Part shown: piece by piece, positions 7,745 to 18,157 of the stretch
Layout: each line of letters begins with the position of its first letter
Numbering within the stretch: position 1 is the stretch's first letter
Origin: Chloroflexota bacterium
GTDB lineage: Bacteria > Chloroflexota > Anaerolineae > Thermoflexales > Thermoflexaceae
DNA: 32,900 nucleotides
NCBI GenBank assembly: GCA_030550075.1
Contig: JAUQQB010000001.1
Span: 1 to 32,900 of the forward strand
Direction: 5' to 3'
Program-made: the position numbers and the translations under genes
Notes under the pieces: model-generated
Seen by the model: only the letters and a program-made list of their open reading frames with translations
The model's database searches: none
Told to the model about the DNA's origin: nothing

Positions 7745-8787
7745 CCCTTCAACCCGGAATGGGACATGGTGCTCATCACCTGGCTTTGCAGGATCATGAA
7801 GATGATCAGGTTGGGCAGGAACATAATCAGCGCGGCCGCAGCGGCCACTCCCTGCCCGGCGACGACGTTGGCGCCTGACGTTGTGGTGGCCAGCGTGCTC
7901 AGGTAGAACGCGAAGGTCTTCAGACTCTCAATGTTGATATACATCGCCGAGGTGTCCGCGTTGTTCCAGGTGGCCTGGAAGGTCAGAATGGCGATGGTGG
8001 CAATGGCCGGCCGGACTATCGGCAGGACGATGTGCCAGTAAATCTGCAGGTCGGAGGCCCCGTCTATCTGGGCGGCTTCTATGACCTCGTTGGGGACCGT
8101 GTCCATGAACTGCTTGAGCAGAAAAACGCCCACCGGCATGGCCAGCGAGGGGAGGATGTGGGCCCAGAAGGAGTCGATCAGGCCCAGCCGGGCGATGATC
8201 AGGAAACGGGGGATGGTGACGGCGATGGGGACGAACATCAGCGCCACCGTGTTGATGGCGAACAGGGTCTGCTTGAGGCCGAAGCGCTTTTTAGAAAGCG
8301 CGTAGGCGGCCAGGCTGGAGACGAGGATGGAGGCGGCCACGGAGATCACCGTGACCACGATGCTGTTGAACAGGTAGCGGCTGACGGGCACGTCCGAGGT
8401 AGACATCAGCGTGAAGAGGTCGCGGAAGTTTTTCAGGGTTGGGTTCACCACGAAGAAGCGCGGCGGGTAGACGAAGAGCTCCTCGGCGGGCTTGAAAGCC
8501 GTGGAGAAGATGAAGATGATGGGCAGGAGCATAAAGGCCACCACCGGCGTCAGGATGAGATAGAAGGGGATCTGGCTGGGGTGGAAACCGGCGGGGTTGA
8601 TGCCGCTGCCGCGCAGGCCGTACCAGCGGCCAAGCCATTTGCGTTTCGTGGGGGCTGTCTGAACGCTCGCTGGCAGGGAGACACGGGACGAAACGGGGCG
8701 CCATTTTATCGGACCGGGGCGTCGCTCCGCCTCGCTTCGGGGCTGAATACGGGCGCTTTCCTCTGCGCGTTTTTCCGACCATTCCAT
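7741..8787 (-). CDS. Carbohydrate ABC transporter permease, MalG type (pair 1)
   Basis: A 348-aa permease with six predicted helices preceded by a polar, Arg/Pro-rich N-terminal tail of about 75 residues, longer than usual for the family. The EAA loop is IEAAQIDGASDLQIYWHIVLP. The start ATG at 8787-8785 has a strong GAGGAGGGA ribosome-binding site. The gene begins four bases after the MalF-type partner and ends in an ATGA overlap with the YIP1 gene. Together with 8792-9706, and directly behind the 950-aa binding protein, it forms the first complete importer of the operon. The long tail might allow a later start, but I see no better-supported one. Confidence 0.92.
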   Translation of the reverse strand: MEWSEKRAEESARIQPRSEAERRPGPIKWRPVSSRVSLPASVQTAPTKRKWLGRWYGLRGSGINPAGFHPSQIPFYLILTPVVAFMLLPIIFIFSTAFKPAEELFVYPPRFFVVNPTLKNFRDLFTLMSTSDVPVSRYLFNSIVVTVISVAASILVSSLAAYALSKKRFGLKQTLFAINTVALMFVPIAVTIPRFLIIARLGLIDSFWAHILPSLAMPVGVFLLKQFMDTVPNEVIEAAQIDGASDLQIYWHIVLPIVRPAIATIAILTFQATWNNADTSAMYINIESLKTFAFYLSTLATTTSGANVVAGQGVAAAAALIMFLPNLIIFMILQSQVMSTMSHSGLKG

Positions 8788-8791
8788 CGCT

Positions 8792-9702
<911 letters not shown>

Positions 9703-9706
<4 letters not shown>

Positions 9707-12555
9707 TTCCTCTCCGCGTTCTCCATCCACTGGCGCACCATTTCTATTGTAGGGACCTTGATTTCGCGAAGCGGGACGCCGTTATGGGTATAACCCAGCT
9801 CCTCCATCTTGCGCGCCATCTCGCGATTGATGGTCAGGATGGCGCTATCAATCGCCACACGCGGGTTCACGCCGTCGAAGACGATGCGGTTCCAGGCGTT
9901 GCTCAACTCCCGCTCCTGCATATACGTGCCCGGCAATCGGACCGGCTGCCGCATCCATCCCCACTGCTTCAGGATGACGTCCTTGTGCTCCTCCGGGATG
10001 GGCAGGGCGCGGAAGGCCTCCACATTGGCGGTGTACCAGAGGTATTCCGGCCCGTAGTTCATGATGAGTTGACGGCTGAATTCCGTCTGCGTCTCGGTGG
10101 ACATCCACCACTTCAGGAATTCCCACGATTCCTGCGGTTTTTCAGTATCCGCCAAGATGACGCAGGTCTGGGCTGAGCCGGTGGCATAGCGATACTGCCG
10201 CCCGTCGGGCAGGACGGTGGCCGGATAGAGAGCGAGCCCCCACAGGCCTTCTATCTCTGGGGCGGCGATGCGCAACTTGATGTAGGTCTCCGCATTGGAG
10301 ATGCCCACCGGCAGATCCCCGTTGCGGAAACTGTCGTAGAAACTGACGGCCGTGAGCGGCATCCCGTAGACGGTGAACTGCTCGGCCATAAACTGGAGGC
10401 CCCGGATGGCCTCCTCGCTGCCCAGTCCGGTGCGCAGGCCGTCCGGCGTGTAGAGCTCGCCGCTGAAATTCCAGATATACGGCGCGGTGACCAGATAGCC
10501 CTTCAGGCCACTGCCGGCGGAGAGCGGGGTGTAGTAGTTCATGCCGTAGCGCTGGAGTTCAGGCAGAATCGCGATGACCTCGTCCCACGTCTGGGGGACC
10601 GGGAGCCCCAACCGCTCCAAAATGTCCCGCCGGTAGAAGGTCACCCAGAAGTCCTGCGTCTCCGGGATGGCGTAGACCGAGTCATTGATGATGTATTCCA
10701 GAAGCGCCCCGGGCGAGTAGATGCGGATGAAGGAATCGAAGTCCTCAAAGGAGCGCAGGTCATAGAGGGCGCCGCGCAGGGCCAGTTCAAAGGGGATGTT
10801 GGTGCTGATGCCCAGCGCCACGTCGGGCGCGATGCCCGCCGCAATCGCCAGGGCCAGTTTGGACTCGTTGGGCATTAGCGAAAACTTGACCCGGATGCCC
10901 GTCCGGGGGGTGAACGTCTGGTCCGCCAGCTGCTGCATCAGGTCCACATACTGGCGCGGGCGGTTGACCCAGACCTCTATCTCATCCCTGGCCGCGCCGA
11001 TGGAGAGATAGGGGGTTTGCTGGAAGGAGTGGATGAGCCGCTTGATATTCTCGATGAACGCCTGTCCGATGGGAATCCGGGGCTGGGGCGGCGTAACATC
11101 CGGCGAATGCACATAGATTTTGTCCAGCGTGAGGGGCTGCTGCCGCAGGGCCGAGAGGACGCTTCCCAGCAACTGGGCCGCCGACTGGGGCCCTTCGGAG
11201 AGGCGGTTCATCCGCACCGGGATCTTGTTCGGGTCCGCCTCCAACAGTCGGATGTTCTCCAGCGCCATCTGGTAGTTCATAATTTCCTGCGAGTTCATCC
11301 CGTTGTTGATGGCCTGCAGGGCGGCCTTGTCGGCAGCGAGCTTGTCGGCGATGGTCGCCAGCCGTTCCTCAATATCCGGGATGTACGCAGCAATTTCCCA
11401 CTCCCGGTACCGATCCACCTGGTTGCCCGTCAGCCGCCGGATCTCCAGCGCCAGGTCGTTGATGATGCGGATGGACTCGCGGATGTTCGCGATGGCGGTG
11501 TCGTAGGGAGAGGTGGTGACCTCCAGGCCGATGACGTTCCGACCGGCTTGCAGGTGGACGCGATAGGGCAGGGTGACGTTCCGCCACCCGGCAGAATAGG
11601 CGAAGGGCACTGCGTGGAATTCGTCAAAGGGGACGACGCCGTTGATGGTGATGCGCCGGAAGACGGTGAAGTTGGGGCGGGTGTCCTGCAGGACGCGCAG
11701 GGTCAGCAGGTACATGCCGTCCTGGGGCACCTCCACTTCGTAATACAGCGCGCTCCCGCTCTGTTTCCACGAATCCCCGCCGATGGTGTTGAGGATCAGA
11801 CGGTAGGTGTCGTAGGGGGTTACGTCCAGACCGCGATTGTAGAGAGGACGGATGGAGGCATCATTCTTAAAGGAAGGCCATTCGGCCTCCACCTCCACCT
11901 GCACGCCCGATGTGTCCGGGGCCGGTGTCTGGGCCAGGTATTGGCTGTATGAGGGCTCCGGCGAAAAGGGACGAAAGTAGATGCTTCCCAGCAGGAGCGT
12001 CTCGCGGGCAAGCACGAACTCAACGGCGTGCTCGCCCCGCGTCAGGTGGATGGTCAGGGGGTATTTCCGGCTGAAGTTCACGTCCCGCAGCGAGACCTCG
12101 GTCCAGCGCGCCAGGCGCACCGGCGGGGCGGGAATCTGATGCCCGTAGCGGTTCAGGGGGAACTCGTCGGTCGCGCTGCGGTAGTAGAGGGGGAAGAGGA
12201 TGCGACGGGCATCTTCCACCGGAAGGGCACCATCCACGAACAGCTGGCCTTCCGGCGGGAGGAACAGGACCTCCTCCGGCGCGGCGGCGTCAAAGGAGAC
12301 GGTGTAATCGCCCTCGGTTTCGATCCGGATAGAGAAGCGGACCCGGTCGCCCTTCTCCAGGCGGACGCAGGGCTTCCCATACTGTCGAGCGAGGGGATCA
12401 TCGGCCAGGGGCAGGCCGAACGCATCGGCGCGGACCTCGAGGGCCTGCCCTCCCGACCCGGGGAGAGGAGCGGCGAACAGGGACCTCGGCGGCGGACTGG
12501 CCAGGCCGCCGATGACCAGAAGAAGCAGCAGAAAGCAAGGGACCCTGCCCTTCAC
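9703..12555 (-). CDS. Giant extracellular solute-binding protein with two N-terminal beta-domains
   Basis: A 950-aa exported protein, about twice the length of a normal sugar-binding protein. After a signal peptide (about 1-29, no lipobox) come two beta-sandwich-like domains (about 38-197 and 217-350). Each resembles a carbohydrate-binding module: LEVRADAF/VEVEAEWPSF at the start and HAVEFVLARETLLLGSIYFRP or NVIGLEVTTSP at the end. A helical segment (about 355-510) leads to an SBP_bac_1-type binding domain (about 525-905). That domain has APDVALG, DSVYAIPETQDFWVTFYRRDILERLG, and ESWEFLKWWMSTETQTEF. The start codon is GTG at 12555. The gene overlaps the permease gene downstream. It probably captures a glycan or long oligosaccharide at the cell surface and delivers it to permease pair 1. 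Confidence 0.87.
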
Positions 12556-12587
12556 GGCACGCTGACCCTCAGGAAGAGCAGTGGGTT

Positions 12588-12645
12588 TGGCGGCGGGCGG
12601 CGCTTCAGGCGAGCCTCCGCATGGGCCCTGCGCCGCCCGCCGCCA
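12588..12645 (-). other. Perfect 16-bp intercistronic stem-loop
   Basis: On the minus strand, TGGCGGCGGGCGGCGC (12645-12630) is followed after 26 bases by its exact complement (12603-12588). It lies midway between the stop of the 476-aa SBP (33 bases away) and the GTG of the 950-aa SBP (32 bases away). No U-run follows (the next bases are AACCCACTG), so it is not a classical terminator. In many sugar operons such structures protect the upstream binding-protein message from 3' decay, or cause partial termination, giving more SBP than permease. Confidence 0.8.
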
Positions 12646-12678
12646 GTTCGTTCATCTACCGGAGGATGAGGGGGCGCC

Positions 12679-14109
12679 CTACGGCTTCAGCTCGGCCCGC
12701 GCCTCATCCAGCAACCGATTGGCGAACTCCTCCAGCCGGGCGGCGTAGTCCTCGTATTTGTACTTGCCCGAGCAGGCGAAGTTGAACATGTACCACATAT
12801 TCACATCCTTGTCTGTGCCGATGTCAATCCCGGGCTTGCCTTCCCAGCGGGCGGCCACGTAGCCGGGCACGATCTTCGCCAGCGACTCCAGCAGGCTTTT
12901 ATCCAGGTTCTCAAACGCCGCGCGCAGGCCCGGCTTCTCGCCAACGAAGGAGAGGTACAAATTAATGGTGTCGGCGTCCACATAGACCGGCATGCGGGTC
13001 GGCACCTGCTTGGCCGCTCGGGCGATCTCGGCCTCCGCGAGATACCCTTCGCGCGAGTAGGTCATCCACTTGGCGAACTTAAAGGCCTCCTCCAGGTTGG
13101 CCGAGGTCTTGGAGACGACGATGATGTCGGCCACCAGCGCCTGGTTGCCGCCGGGGATGCCCAGGAAATCCCAGTTGAAGGTCGCCTGCTGGGCGAAGGC
13201 GGGGACCATCCAGCCGCCGTCCCAGCGGACGCCGGACTCCTGGTTCAGGAACAGTTCCCACGGGCCCTGGGACTTGAAGTTGGGCTTCTGCTTGTCGGTC
13301 AGGCCCTGCCAGGTGTGCGGCAGCACCTCGCAGGCCTTCGCGACAGCGGCCTTGAAGGCGTCGGAGTTGTAGTGCATATGCTGGCCGTCGAAACTGAACC
13401 ACTTCAGCTTGGGGTCCTGGGTGCTGGGGTACCAGCCCAGGATGAACTCCATCTCGTCCAGGCCCAGGCGGCCCTTTTTGACATCGGTCAGCGCGGTGAC
13501 GGCAGCGAAGAAGTCATCCGCGGAGACGCCGTAGGTCGGCGCATCCAGGTTGTTGGCCTCAAAGAGGTCGATGTTGACGAAGTAGCCCATGACGAACTGT
13601 GCCGCCGGAAGGCCCAGCACCTTGCCGTTATAGGTGACGGCGTCCCGCAGGACCTGGGGCACCTGCTGCCAGTCGGGGTCGTTGCTGACGAAGGGGGTCA
13701 GGTCGGCCAGCCAGCCGTTCTTGACGTAGAGCGGGGTTTTATCGGCCATGAAGACATCCGGCAACTGACCCTTTGCCGCCAGCGCCGTCAGTTTGTCGTC
13801 CCAGGAGCCTTCGCCCGACATGTCCACAATCTCAATGGTGACATGGGGGTTCAGTTCCATATACTTCTTGACCAGCTGACGCTGGACGTTGTTTTCCTCT
13901 GCGGTGCCCAGGTTCCAGTTCGCGTAGCGGAGCGTCACGGGCGCTGGGGTGGGGGTGGGAGTGGGAGCTGGTGTCGGTGCGACCGTTGGGGTCGGAGGCG
14001 TCGTGGGCTGGGGAGACGGGGTGGGCGTAGCCGCGGGCGCGCATCCGGCCAAGACGACCGCAAGCGTGGCGATGACCGCCAAGAGACGAGACCCTTTCAG
14101 CGCTGTCAT
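12679..14109 (-). CDS. Extracellular sugar-binding lipoprotein (SBP_bac_1)
   Basis: A 476-aa protein with a lipoprotein signal peptide (lipobox VLAGC, Cys23) and a Pro/Thr-rich spacer (about 26-57). The mature part is a family 1 solute-binding domain beginning VTLRYANWN, with QLPDVFMAD, GKVLGLPAAQ and FKFAKWMTYSREG. The start ATG is at 14109-14107 behind a very strong GGAGGAGGAGAGG site. An upstream GTG in frame (14202) would add 31 polar residues before the signal peptide and is unlikely. It is the second gene after the promoter and is followed by a large stem-loop, which fits high expression. It has no permeases of its own next to it. It may serve permease pair 2 or share pair 1. The ligand is probably a gluco-oligosaccharide. 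Confidence 0.92.
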   Translation of the reverse strand: MTALKGSRLLAVIATLAVVLAGCAPAATPTPSPQPTTPPTPTVAPTPAPTPTPTPAPVTLRYANWNLGTAEENNVQRQLVKKYMELNPHVTIEIVDMSGEGSWDDKLTALAAKGQLPDVFMADKTPLYVKNGWLADLTPFVSNDPDWQQVPQVLRDAVTYNGKVLGLPAAQFVMGYFVNIDLFEANNLDAPTYGVSADDFFAAVTALTDVKKGRLGLDEMEFILGWYPSTQDPKLKWFSFDGQHMHYNSDAFKAAVAKACEVLPHTWQGLTDKQKPNFKSQGPWELFLNQESGVRWDGGWMVPAFAQQATFNWDFLGIPGGNQALVADIIVVSKTSANLEEAFKFAKWMTYSREGYLAEAEIARAAKQVPTRMPVYVDADTINLYLSFVGEKPGLRAAFENLDKSLLESLAKIVPGYVAARWEGKPGIDIGTDKDVNMWYMFNFACSGKYKYEDYAARLEEFANRLLDEARAELKP

Positions 14110-14222
14110 TTTCCTCTCCTCCTCCTTCGTCTGGTGGGAATGGGTGATAGAAACTGGACGGATAGATGTCGGGGAAGCGATTGGGAATTTTCCGCAGGCC
14201 ACCTCCTTTCTGGTAAAAGGGT

Positions 14223-16616
14223 TTATCTTGCGCCACGGCCCATCAGGACTTCCACCTGGTGAACCTGCCCGTCCTGCAGGGCCGGGATAAGCGGACGCTC
14301 CAGAGGCTTCCCGTCCAGCCAGACGGCACGCACCCCCCGATTCGCGAAATCCGGGTTACGGACCACGATATGGTAGACCGCGTTGCGGAATCTCCGCCGG
14401 ACGGTGAAACCCTCCCAATAGGCCGGAATGCAAGGGTCAATCAGCAGGCCCTCCTCCTGGGGGCGGATGCCCAGAATCCAGTGGGTCGCCACCCGATGCA
14501 GCCATTGGGCCGAACCGGTGTACCAGGTCCATCCACCGCGCCCGTAATACGCCGAGGCGGGACCGTCCACGTTTCCGGGGGTGACGTAGGGCTCGGCCTT
14601 GTAGACGTCAATATCCCGGCTGCGATTGGGCGGGCAGATGCGCCGGTAGACCTCGTAGGCCCGTTCGGGCTCGCCGATGAGGATGTAAGCCCAGATGGCC
14701 CAGGTGGCAGCGTGGGTGTAGATGCCGCCGTTTTCCCGCAGACCGGGCGCATAGCGGGTCACGTAGCCGATGTCGGGGCGGGGGCGGGTGAAGGCCGGGG
14801 AGTTCAGCAGGGGACCGTAGTCCGTGAGCAGGCGCTTCGTGACTGAATCCATTGCGATTCGAGCCCTCTCTTCATCCGCGGCGCCGCTGATGACGGCCCA
14901 GACGTTGGGCATCAGGAAGATTTTGCCCTCGTCGTTCTCCCTGGAGCCCACGGGGAGACCGTCGTCCGTGGTGGCCTGCTGGTACCATTCCCCGTCCCAG
15001 CCGTAGCGGTTGAGAGCGTCCTTCAGGCTGGCCCGCACATCCTCACACTTGCGGGCGAACCGTTCGTCCCCGCGCCGCCGCGCCAGCGGGATGAAGTTGC
15101 CCAGGATGTAGTAGAGGAACTCCGCCACCCAGAAACTCTCGCCCTTGAGCGCTGTGCCCACCGCGTTCAGGCCGTCGTTCCAGTCATGGTCGCCCATCAG
15201 GGGGACGCCGCGCGGGGAGAAGCGGGAGAAGGCGCGCTCGATGGCCCGTTTGCAGTGGTCGTAGAGGGGCTCCGCCGGGCCGTTCAGATACGGGACAGGC
15301 TCGTCCAGGATGGCGTAATCGGCAGTCTCTTTCAGGTAGGCATCCAGGACGAAGGGGAGCCAGAGCAGGTCATCGGAGCAGTTGGTGCGCGGCCCGCCTC
15401 CACGAATGGAGAACCACCAGTGGAGCACATCGCCCTCCACGAACTGCTGGGCCGCGTGCAGGAGCAACTGTCGGCGGGTGCACTCCGGCTCGCTGACCAG
15501 AAAGATGAGGCTGTCCTGCAACTGGTCGCGGAAGCCATAGCCGGCGGAGACCTGGTAGCAGGCGGACTTGCCCCACAGTCGGCAGGAAATGGCCTGATAC
15601 TTGAGCCAGTAGTTGGTCATCACGTTCAGCGCCGGGTCGGGCGTCTCCACATGCTCCGGCTCCACAAAGCGGGCCCAGAGGGCGTGCACCTCTTCCAGGG
15701 CCCGGGCGCTCCCTTCGGGAGAGGCGTAGCGGGCGATCAGTTCATACGGGTCTTCCCGGCCGTTCTCGGCGGCGCCCAGGGTGAAAACCACCGTTTTGCT
15801 TTCTCCGGGTTCCAGCTGGACCTCTACCTGCAGGGCGGCGACCGCGTCGCCGAACCGCCCGCTCCGCCCGGCCAGGCGCTCCTGCCGCATGGCCTGAGGG
15901 TGCTCCTCACACTCGTAGAGGCCGATGAACGACTCTTTGTCACAGTCAAACGATTTCAGCGACGCGCTGACCGCCATGAAGGCCGTGTAGGGCCAGTCTA
16001 TATTGTTATGGCGTCCCTTCTCGTCCGGGAAGCCCCAGAGGTACTTGCGGGCGAAGAGGGCGCTTCGGTCCGGATCGGCCCAGGTCTCTATGAACAGTTT
16101 GTGGAATTCCCGGTGCTCGTCGGGGGCGAAGCCCAACAGCCATTCGGCGTAGGAGGTGACATCCAGGGAGCGAGGGGTGATCCCGGTGTTGGTCAGGCGC
16201 AGTTCCCAGACCTCCACCGGGTCCCGCGCGGAGACGAAGACGGTCAGTTCGCTGCGGATGCCGTTGATGCTCTGGAGGAATCTGGAGTATCCCAGACCGT
16301 GCACTACCCGGTATTCGTCATACGGATGCATCACGGGCTTATACGTGGCCGACCAGTAGCGGCCGGTCTGGAGGTCGCGGATGTAGAAATACTTGCCCCA
16401 GTTGTCCTTGACCAGGTCCTGGAAAGCGCGCGTGATACGGTTCTGCCCGGCGTTGCCCCGCCAGCTGTAGCCGGAGCCGGTCTGGGAGACCATGAGGCTG
16501 TAGTCGCCGTTGCTGATGATGTTGCACCAGGGGCGCGGCGTCAGAGGGGTCGTGATGATGTACTCACGGCCATCTTGAGCAAAGTGGCCGTAGGGGTTGG
16601 AGAACTCCATCCACAT
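14223..16616 (-). CDS. GH94 family glycoside phosphorylase (cellobiose/sophorose-phosphorylase-like)
   Basis: A 797-aa cytoplasmic enzyme. It has an N-terminal beta-sandwich (about 1-290), a linker, an (alpha/alpha)6 barrel (about 320-720) and a short C-terminal beta region. The GH94 signature GDHDWNDGLN is at 475-484. Trp479 and Asp481 align with Trp488 and the general acid Asp490 of Cellulomonas/Cellvibrio cellobiose phosphorylase. GGGPRTNCSDDLLWLPF (407-422) is another GH94 motif. The enzyme phosphorolyses a beta-glucoside to alpha-glucose-1-phosphate and a shortened sugar. Its length is like that of cellobiose phosphorylases and shorter than the roughly 1100-aa 1,2-beta-oligoglucan phosphorylases, so linkage specificity is open. 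The first ATG (16616) has GAGAGGTG just upstream, and the Met3 codon (16610) is an equally good start. It is the first gene after the operon promoter. Confidence 0.9.
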   Translation of the reverse strand: MWMEFSNPYGHFAQDGREYIITTPLTPRPWCNIISNGDYSLMVSQTGSGYSWRGNAGQNRITRAFQDLVKDNWGKYFYIRDLQTGRYWSATYKPVMHPYDEYRVVHGLGYSRFLQSINGIRSELTVFVSARDPVEVWELRLTNTGITPRSLDVTSYAEWLLGFAPDEHREFHKLFIETWADPDRSALFARKYLWGFPDEKGRHNNIDWPYTAFMAVSASLKSFDCDKESFIGLYECEEHPQAMRQERLAGRSGRFGDAVAALQVEVQLEPGESKTVVFTLGAAENGREDPYELIARYASPEGSARALEEVHALWARFVEPEHVETPDPALNVMTNYWLKYQAISCRLWGKSACYQVSAGYGFRDQLQDSLIFLVSEPECTRRQLLLHAAQQFVEGDVLHWWFSIRGGGPRTNCSDDLLWLPFVLDAYLKETADYAILDEPVPYLNGPAEPLYDHCKRAIERAFSRFSPRGVPLMGDHDWNDGLNAVGTALKGESFWVAEFLYYILGNFIPLARRRGDERFARKCEDVRASLKDALNRYGWDGEWYQQATTDDGLPVGSRENDEGKIFLMPNVWAVISGAADEERARIAMDSVTKRLLTDYGPLLNSPAFTRPRPDIGYVTRYAPGLRENGGIYTHAATWAIWAYILIGEPERAYEVYRRICPPNRSRDIDVYKAEPYVTPGNVDGPASAYYGRGGWTWYTGSAQWLHRVATHWILGIRPQEEGLLIDPCIPAYWEGFTVRRRFRNAVYHIVVRNPDFANRGVRAVWLDGKPLERPLIPALQDGQVHQVEVLMGRGAR

Positions 16617-16640
16617 TCACCTCTCGGAGAATGGGACCCT

Positions 16641-16662
16641 ATAAGTAAAACGTTTTACTTAT
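16641..16662. promoter_or_regulatory. Perfect 22-bp palindromic operator (LacI type)
   Basis: The sequence is a perfect inverted repeat of 22 bases centred on CG at 16651/16652, with core GTAAAACGTTTTAC. A central CpG in an AT-rich palindrome is the typical LacI/PurR/CcpA-family target. It overlaps the last bases of the -10 box and covers the expected transcription start, so bound repressor would block initiation. The distal LacI-family gene (1-220) is the obvious candidate to bind it. Confidence 0.85.
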
Positions 16663-16688
16663 TTTACCGCGGTATATGGATTTGTCAA
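16661..16688 (-). promoter_or_regulatory. Sigma-70 promoter of the sugar operon
   Basis: On the minus strand there is a consensus -35 TTGACA (16688-16683), a 16-bp spacer and a -10 TAAAAT (16666-16661). Transcription should start near 16654, inside the palindromic operator, giving a leader of about 38 bases before the GH94 ATG. Confidence 0.82.
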
Positions 16689-17236
16689 GAGCTTGTGACT
16701 CATGGTGCGGCTGTGCATCTGCATATGCCCGAGGCCCTGTTTACGAAGGGCTGGCTTTGGTCGGCTCGATCCGCCCCTTAGGGATAAGGGCGAAAGGTGC
16801 GCGACCGTGGCAGCCCCGATAATGAGACACTGGAACACTGCGGAAACGATGATCTCCCACCGCTTTGCGCACTTTGCCCCAACGCTGGAAGGTCTCTCCT
16901 GAGCCACAGGGGTGTTTTCGGAGGCGGCTATCCGCCTGTCCCTGGCCAAGCTGGAATGCTGGGGGCGCGGCTCCCGCATTGTAAAGGGTTGCCGCGAGGC
17001 CTGCCGGCATTCGTCAAGTGAGGCGGTAAGCAGCGCAGCGGTAGCGGTCGCAACTCTGAGCTCCGTCTAATTCGCCCGGCAATCCATTCGGCAGTCTTAG
17101 AAGCAGATGCAGACCATGCGAGGTCCCATCCTGATCCCAGTTAGGCATGCCCCTGCCCGAATCTCCCCGGGCAAGGAGGGAGTATTCGGAGCCTGAGCTC
17201 TCTCCGCTTTCATCACCGGGCACCAGGGGAAGCCCC
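16689..17236. other. Gene-free junction between the two operons
   Basis: About 550 bases without a recognisable gene. Short minus-strand frames (17014-17223, 16741-17010, 16659-16979) are open but interrupted, resemble no family I know, and lack clear ribosome-binding sites. They could be remnants of a mobile element or simply noise in GC-rich DNA. The segment marks a change in Ile codon habit between the flanking operons. The only structured part is the stem-loop at 17151-17176. Confidence 0.6.
17151..17176 (-). other. Stem-loop downstream of the Opp operon
   Basis: On the minus strand CCTTGCCCG and CGGGCAGGG pair over nine positions (one G-U) around an eight-base loop. It lies about 60 bases after the stop of the last Opp gene. 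No U-run follows, so intrinsic termination is uncertain; it may limit 3' decay. A smaller AGGGG/CCCCT hairpin sits at 17225-17237, touching the stop codon. Confidence 0.45.
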
Positions 17237-18157
17237 TCATTCCTCTGGAAAGAAACAGGCCACCTCCCAATCTGGCCTCACAGGAATTCGGGGTGGTCGC
17301 TCTTTCCAGCACTGGGGTTGGGCCTTCCAGCAACGAGGGGCAAAGGGGCAGGCTGGTGAAACGCGGGGATTGGCCTCATCCCATGCGCTACGGTGTGGGA
17401 TTTTCGCTTCCATAGCACTCAGAAGGACGATCGTGTAGGGGTGGCGCGGGCGCGCTGCAATCTCCCTGGCCGGACCGCATTCCATTACCCGCCCGGCATA
17501 CAGCACCACCAGATCATCTGCAATGCGCCGGATCAGCGGGAGGTCATGGGTGACGAACACCATCGCCAACCCGCGCTCCCGTTGAAGTTCCATAAGCAGA
17601 TTGATGATCTGGGCTTGCATGGATACGTCCAGGTTCGAAGTGGGCTCATCACATAAAAGAAGCTCAGGCTCAAGAGCCAAGGCGCGGGCGATGGCGATCC
17701 GCTGAAGCCCACCACCGGAGTAACGCGTGGGGTAACTCCTCAGCGAAGCGTCCGGAAGCCCCACGCGATCCAACAGCCCGCGGATGCGCTCCCGGGCTGT
17801 GACATTCCAAAGACCGTGGGCGCGCAACGGCTCGCCGATGATCTCCTCGAGGGTTAAATGGGGATCCAGGGCATCATAGGGATCCTGAAAGATGAAGCCG
17901 ATGCGCCGTCGGATGGCCTTCATCTCCTTCGATCGGTAGCTATAGGGTCGACCCATGAACCGAATCCGTCCGGCCGAGGGACGCTCCAATCCCAGAGCCA
18001 GGCGGATGCACGTGGTCTTTCCCGAGCCGGATTCCCCAACTAATCCCAGGATTTTCCCCTTTCGGACGGCGAAGCTCACATCCTCCAGGGCAATAAAACG
18101 ATCATAGCGCCGAGTCACATGCTCGAAATGGAGGATCGGCAATTCCAGACCGCTCAT
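17237..18157 (-). CDS. Oligopeptide-type ABC transporter ATPase, OppF/DppF-like
   Basis: A 306-aa cytoplasmic ATPase. It has Walker A GESGSGKT (41-48), the signature YSGGGLQR (a variant of LSGGQxQR), Walker B LLLCDEPTSNLD and the switch FVTHD. A C-terminal oligopeptide-transporter extension carries CPFAPRCW...CW and a final VACFF, giving four Cys. The analogous Cys group in Opp/Dpp ATPases can hold an iron-sulfur cluster. I placed the start at the ATG 18157-18155, which overlaps the OppD stop as ATGA and follows GGGGGAGA. A much longer frame upstream overlaps OppD and is not credible. It is the last gene of the second operon. Confidence 0.93.
   Translation of the reverse strand: MSGLELPILHFEHVTRRYDRFIALEDVSFAVRKGKILGLVGESGSGKTTCIRLALGLERPSAGRIRFMGRPYSYRSKEMKAIRRRIGFIFQDPYDALDPHLTLEEIIGEPLRAHGLWNVTARERIRGLLDRVGLPDASLRSYPTRYSGGGLQRIAIARALALEPELLLCDEPTSNLDVSMQAQIINLLMELQRERGLAMVFVTHDLPLIRRIADDLVVLYAGRVMECGPAREIAARPRHPYTIVLLSAMEAKIPHRSAWDEANPRVSPACPFAPRCWKAQPQCWKERPPRIPVRPDWEVACFFPEE

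Noticed and set aside
12588..12645. Intrinsic terminator after the 476-aa binding-protein gene
   Set aside because: The stem is strong but no U-run follows on the minus strand, and the downstream genes have no promoter of their own in the 123-base gap that I can see.
13944..14040. Tandem-repeat array or CRISPR-like element
   Set aside because: It is the Pro/Thr-coding spacer of the binding lipoprotein. The units are codon-level repeats without conserved repeat/spacer structure. The same applies to 22370-22490.
14107..14202. Upstream GTG start for the 476-aa binding protein
   Set aside because: It would place 31 polar residues before a textbook lipoprotein signal peptide, and the ATG at 14109 has a far better ribosome-binding site. 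An isolated AAAGGAGGTG at 14209-14200 overlaps the GTG itself and leaves no spacing.
17014..17236. Right end of an IS200/IS605 (TnpB) element, with the hairpin at 17151-17176 as its RNA end
   Set aside because: There is a superficial resemblance only. No zinc-ribbon or RuvC-like sequence is present upstream, where the intact OppF gene lies instead.
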